Below, one piece after another: positions 60,158-64,000 of a stretch of 64,000 nt of DNA (position 1 is the stretch's first letter; the number at the start of each line of letters is the position of its first letter). Where the stretch lies: assembly GCA_905250125.1 (NCBI GenBank), contig CAJNOL010000310.1:62001-126000 (forward strand), read 5' to 3'. Under the pieces are notes generated by a model. The model was not told the origin of the DNA and made no database searches. It saw only the letters and a program-made list of their open reading frames with translations. The stretch is from Rotaria sordida. Lineage: Eukaryota > Rotifera > Eurotatoria > Philodinida > Philodinidae. The position numbers were made by a program, and so were the translations under genes.

Positions 60158-61510
60158 TTGAATTATCCATTTAGGTCTATACAAAAGATCATTCCAGATA
60201 TTCAGATCGATCAGATTCTTCATCTTACTATATGTTTTAGTAACCAATTATGTACTGTATTTCTCAATAACATAGAATTATTCACATTCAATAATACTAC
60301 ATGTAATCGTTTACATGAGTTTCTCTTACATTGTTTCGATTTTTATGGTTGAGCAAATATATCTTGTTCACGTATAGCTTGTTTCCAAAAATGCAACTCC
60401 ACTATTAACGACGATTCTGTGCATTGTTACAGATGAAATATGCATTGATAAATTCTAAGAAGACGAATATCCGTCTTTCTATTATGCTCAAAAACTTAGT
60501 TCATTTGAAATAATCTATGATGCTTTTACTGAATTATTGCTAATAATTATCGATGGTCAAAATCATACTAATGAAACTGAATGTGAATAATGATTTTACA
60601 ATAATACATATACATATTGTGATGTTATTTGGCATCGTCTCAATCGAACTAATGAAATAAATTGTGATTCTTTACCATTGATAAATTTTCTATTATATCA
60701 TCGTATATGTATATCATCTCGAAAAAATCCATTTATGTATTTATCTGTTGGTGAAACCAACGATGGTAACGTTGATTGTCTTAGTGCTATGAATGAACCA
60801 ATACTTTGCCGATCTATTGATAATAAATTTAAATTAGAAACTTTTTACTATCATAATGGTAGATTCAAGTCATGTATATCATATCGAAATTTGTGTAATA
60901 ATTACAAAGATTGCGAATATGGAGATTGTGGACAACTTTGTGATATTACTTGAAACTTGACAACATATAAAAATATATGTAACGAAAGATATAGATTGAT
61001 TCGGATTGTATATTTCTCTTTGAATCCTATTGAAAATTCGATAAAAAAACAGATTAAAATGCAATTCTACCAAACTTGACTATGATTCAAAATATTCATA
61101 ATTATCAACAACGTTGTCATCATAGTCTTGATTTACAAGTTTGGTTAGATGATTAAAAAAAATTAAACAACAAGAATATGTCTTTGTCCATCTACGTAGT
61201 TTTTATCGTAAATTTATGTCAATATCAAAATCAACGAGTTAGTCTAACAATACAATTGCGAACATTTATCTGATTCTTGGCAAATATCATTTATTATTAT
61301 TATTATTATTTCACTTATTGATAATAGTTATCAAAGAAAAACTCATTCATATCAACAATGAAAAACGATCGAACAATATTTAATATTTATTTACTTTATA
61401 CAAATCGATCTTAAAAATCTTTCAAAAAAATTATTCAATATATATTGATATTTATGTAAAAATTTCATTACCTTATCGAACAAGTTCATCTTCCAGCGTA
61501 GTAGTGTGAT
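60158..61510 (+). pseudogene. Decayed bdelloid LDLa-domain receptor-like gene
   Basis: Fragments in changing frames follow the order seen in a large family of bdelloid secreted/membrane proteins with LDL-receptor class A repeats. First comes a segment with NNTTCNRLHEFLLHC (60290 region), then NHTNETECE followed by a stop and FYNNTYTYCD (60560-60615). The best-preserved block is 60740-60950 (NDGNVDCLSAMNEPILCRS, FKSCISYRNLCNNYKDCEYG). Then NLCQYQNQRVSLTIQLRTF occurs at 61210-61269, followed by a remnant through 61510 (IYIDIYVKISLPYRTSS). At least five stops or frame changes interrupt it, the usual Cys-Asp motif of one LDLa repeat is lost (DVIWHRLNRTNE), and no start is visible. The family resemblance is from memory of bdelloid proteins; the damage is directly seen. 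Confidence 0.7.
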
Positions 61511-61995
61511 AGTTTTCATTGATACTTGCTTGAAATGATACAATAATTTAAAATTGCGAAATAACTTCTAATATCTACAAGTATTTCTGCTGTCATTTTT
61601 CAAGTCTTATAACATTCCGTATAATTTGTTTTGCTATTTAATAACACACAAAATGAGCGAAAATGTGGTGGAAATTAGTTATCATAGTAGAGATACCCTA
61701 TCAAATGCAAAATAATAACAGAAGAGTTGAACAATGAATGGTTGATGATGATTTGAAATAGCACATATTAACCTTTTTCTCATCGAAATCATTCTAATAC
61801 GAGTAAGAATTATCTGTACATGTGACTATTTAGATTTGCAAGACTTAGTAATGATAGCATCAGTTTTTATTGAACTTAATTTATTTCAATAAGTTAAAAT
61901 ATATGTATGCAGTGTTAGTAAGACTATGTAGATGAAAAGAATGAATAAAAAGAAATGGAAAAGTGTTCATAGTAATGATCACAACAATCATATAT
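61511..61995. other. Intergenic, 0.48 kb, nothing recognised
   Basis: 3' flank of the minus-strand CAP gene and end of the pseudogene region. AT-rich, with no further structure seen. Confidence 0.5.
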
Positions 61996-62634
61996 TTAGC
62001 ACCAGCCAAAATTTTGAACCCAATAGGCTCCGTAAGGACCGCCTTGAGCATATCCGACGCCCAATGCCTTAAAACCTTTGTTCATCAGATTGGCACAGTG
62101 TCCTGGGCTGTTGATCCAAGCAGTGACTGTCTTTTCAGGAGTTTGATTGCCAGCAATATTTTCGCCACCGGCACAATTCCTCGCATAGCCTGCAGCTGCT
62201 ATGCGATCAACAAAACTGCTTCCATCTTTACCTGTATGAGAAAAGTAGTTATAATAAAGCATGCTTTTGGCATGATTAGTTGCAGCGTTGCCTAATTGAT
62301 TATTCCACTTAAGAGCCGATGTGGCGGGATACCAAGTCGAACCACAATACCGGCCCTGCTTCCGTGCTTGATTTGTTAGGTCGAATACACTTTGCTGATA
62401 AGAGTTGCTGGAACTTCGGCGTTCGAAATCTTGAACAACAATACCATCATCATCGTCTTCATCATTGTTACTAATCGATCTTAGTTCTTCACTAGAACTG
62501 AGCCCTGGCTCATCTATCGATTCAGCTGTGCCTAATATTGTACGGAGTTGTAAACGATGACCATTTGCTGGCCATGCATGGGCCAATTGTCCAAGACCCA
62601 AACAAATAAAAGCCCAAAACATCCACGTAGTCAT
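61996..62634 (-). CDS. Secreted CAP/SCP-domain protein, bacterial-type, intronless
   Basis: 212 residues in one frame. CAP (SCP/PR-1) domain proteins are secreted and often bind sterols or lipids; many have no known catalytic role. Seen: a signal peptide (MFWAFICLGLGQLAHA), a linker of about 60 residues rich in Ser and Asp/Glu (NNDEDDDDGIV), then the CAP core: VFDLTNQARKQGRYCG, LKWNNQLGNAATNHAKSM, FSHTGKDGSSFVDRIAAAGY, GGENIAGNQTPEKTVTAWIN, SPGHCANLMNKGFKALGVGY and YWVQNFGWC. His, Glu and His of the CAP cavity are present (NHAKSM, GGENIA, SPGHC). Four Cys fit two disulfides. The compact length and SPGHC-NLMN wording are typical of bacterial YkwD-like members rather than animal CRISPs. The local GC content is clearly higher than the surroundings and there are no introns, so gene transfer is likely. 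The frame extends upstream of 62634 without an ATG, so this start is used. Confidence 0.9.
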   Translation of the reverse strand: MTTWMFWAFICLGLGQLAHAWPANGHRLQLRTILGTAESIDEPGLSSSEELRSISNNDEDDDDGIVVQDFERRSSSNSYQQSVFDLTNQARKQGRYCGSTWYPATSALKWNNQLGNAATNHAKSMLYYNYFSHTGKDGSSFVDRIAAAGYARNCAGGENIAGNQTPEKTVTAWINSPGHCANLMNKGFKALGVGYAQGGPYGAYWVQNFGWC

Positions 62635-62935
62635 TGTATAAATTTCACAAAACTTGACTAAATAAAATAGAATATTTTCAGATCTTTCCAATATATATAT
62701 ATATATATGCGTATTATAAATAGTGTACCTTGACAGTAGTAATGAAAACAGAATAAATATTCATATAAAAACAATCCTGCTGTTTGATCTATTTCACAAG
62801 TCAATCAGTAATAGATAAAAAATTCGAGAGGAGCTATTCATAGAATGTTAGAATTTGAATAGTTCGTTCTTTTTAATTTTTCCATTCATTCGATACGCAT
62901 TTTGACATTTAGTTTTCGATCATACGAAGGATGTT

Positions 62936-62973
62936 GGTGTGGGTATGGATAAAGTGAAGTCAATACCCACACC
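62936..62973. repeat. Perfect hairpin, 11-bp GC-rich stem
   Basis: GGTGTGGGTAT (62936-62946) is exactly complementary to ATACCCACACC (62963-62973), with a 16-nt loop. It is strikingly GC-rich for the region. It lies about 300 bp upstream of the CAP gene start, so a structural or regulatory role is possible but unproven. Confidence 0.7.
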
Positions 62974-63337
62974 TTAGAGGTAAAAGCAAATTATCGGATA
63001 TTAATGAATAAGATCTTTGAAGAAGATCTATGAGAGAAAATTTGAACTATTCGTAGTCAACTCGTAAAAATCTTATCTCAAATATTCAAAGCCATAAACT
63101 AAGTTTTTTTATAGTTTTCACCTAATGTGCAATAATGTCTAACTTGAACAAAATTGATGTTCACTTAAGGGAACCATTCCTGTCTGAGACTTCTGGAAAA
63201 CAGCTCATCAGAAAAATTTGAAACTCTCAGAGTAGATAGATCTCGATAAGTAAATCAGAAGTTGTCTTAGACTGAAAATCTCCAATTGCTTTCTCCTTGG
63301 GAGTATCGCAGTCACAATGGCTAAATATCACACTCCG

Positions 63338-63351
63338 CCCCCCCCCCCCCC
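63338..63351 (+). repeat. C14 homopolymer tract
   Basis: Fourteen consecutive C, preceded by CCG, in otherwise AT-rich DNA where A/T homopolymers are common but C/G runs are nearly absent. Confidence 0.95.
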
Positions 63352-64000
63352 TCAACTGCACTGTTTTCTCGCCCGAAATACGTCCCATACAGCTGAAATT
63401 CTTTTTTTTTTTACATATCCTAGACACTGTTTGAAGTACCAACGTTTTTCTTTGGTTTTATTTCAGTCCTCTAATAAAAGTTTCAGCTTGATCGAGCATA
63501 CTGTACCAAACAAATGGATGTGATTCTGCACTTTTCTTGTGTAAAAACTGATTTCGAGAAAAACGAAAAATAAGTTTTCCTTTATGTGTTAGGACTTGTT
63601 TTCTCCAACTAAATTAATCAAAAACTGACCTCGTTCTGTGATGTAAGAGAAGGTTCATGATCCGTACTCTAACAACTTTTGAATGAGAAATAATCTTTAT
63701 CATTAGAGGAAGTTTATATAGAATAGAATAATCGTAGCGTAAATACGCTGCTAGTGATTTTAAAAGTTAGATTTAATAAATGCATCAACTAACAATGAAG
63801 AGCACCCATTTATATGACATTTAGCAGAGGACCCTTCAGGACTGTATTAGTGATGAAAAATCAAAAATAGAACAATTTTGATTTTCATGACCGGAAAGGA
63901 GAGAAGAAGGATCCACTTCAGCCCGTATTTTTGTCGACAAAAATAAGCTATTGCTATTTTGTATCAATCGTACAGAGCCTAAATGAATTTCCTTCAGATC

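Larger units (their letters stand above)
62635..64000. other. Terminal 1.4 kb, no gene recognised
   Basis: Contains an (AT)n run at about 62691-62709 just upstream of the CAP gene, a hairpin at 62936-62973 and a 14-base C tract at 63338-63351. Small frames on both strands around 63227-63523 overlap each other and read through the C tract, so I do not call them. Confidence 0.5.

Noticed and set aside
63227..63523. Frames with a poly-Pro or poly-Gly run
   Set aside because: The run is just the C14 tract read on either strand; both strands are open and nothing else supports a gene.

Overview
This window is eukaryotic nuclear DNA, AT-rich, with many short GT-AG introns (about 45-90 bp) and a few long ones. 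Several features point to a bdelloid rotifer (Rotaria/Adineta type): a small gene carrying a domain I recognise from bdelloid ADP-ribosyltransferase proteins, a decayed member of a bdelloid LDL-receptor-class-A family, two intronless genes that look bacterial or fungal, and splice acceptors abutting start codons as expected for spliced-leader trans-splicing. The assignment is inference from protein resemblance; no species marker such as rRNA is present.

Layout. 1-11093 (+) holds the 3' part of a ferlin (31 visible exons, C2B to the C-terminal membrane anchor). It is followed on the same strand by an ataxin-10-like gene (11360-13260), MLH1 (13311-16662, only 50 bp downstream) and an ABCG half-transporter (17200-19618). 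19.6-25.8 kb is mostly non-coding, with one small bdelloid-type gene at 21333-21764. An intronless zinc alcohol/formaldehyde dehydrogenase lies at 25798-27087 (-). A nicotinic acetylcholine receptor alpha-type subunit occupies 28983-34234 (-), with a 0.7-kb foldback repeat in one intron. After 4.4 kb without a gene comes an unidentified six-exon protein (38665-40571, -), then 6 kb of non-coding DNA with repeat and coding remnants. Next are a C6orf118/TSNAXIP1-like coiled-coil gene (46646-48348, -) and a divergently placed CEP57-like gene (49298-50800, +). The last 13 kb hold a candidate five-exon small membrane protein (53486-54268, +), an inverted duplication (about 55.46-56.53 kb), a PPxY-containing type I membrane protein (57146-57802, -), a non-autonomous hAT-like transposon with a perfect 8-bp target-site duplication (58046-59518), a decayed LDLa-type gene (60158-61510, +) and an intronless secreted CAP protein (61996-62634, -).

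Working together. The ferlin/ataxin-10/MLH1 run is the one arrangement that suggests shared expression: same strand, small gaps, and TTTTAG directly against both downstream ATGs. The C6orf118-like and CEP57-like genes are head-to-head neighbours, and both families are coiled-coil proteins linked to centrosome or cilium. The other genes show no functional link.

Exon boundaries were read by hand. For every multi-exon gene whose start and stop are both visible, the proposed exons sum to a whole number of codons and all introns are GT-AG. The ferlin exons from the second visible one onward also sum to whole codons.
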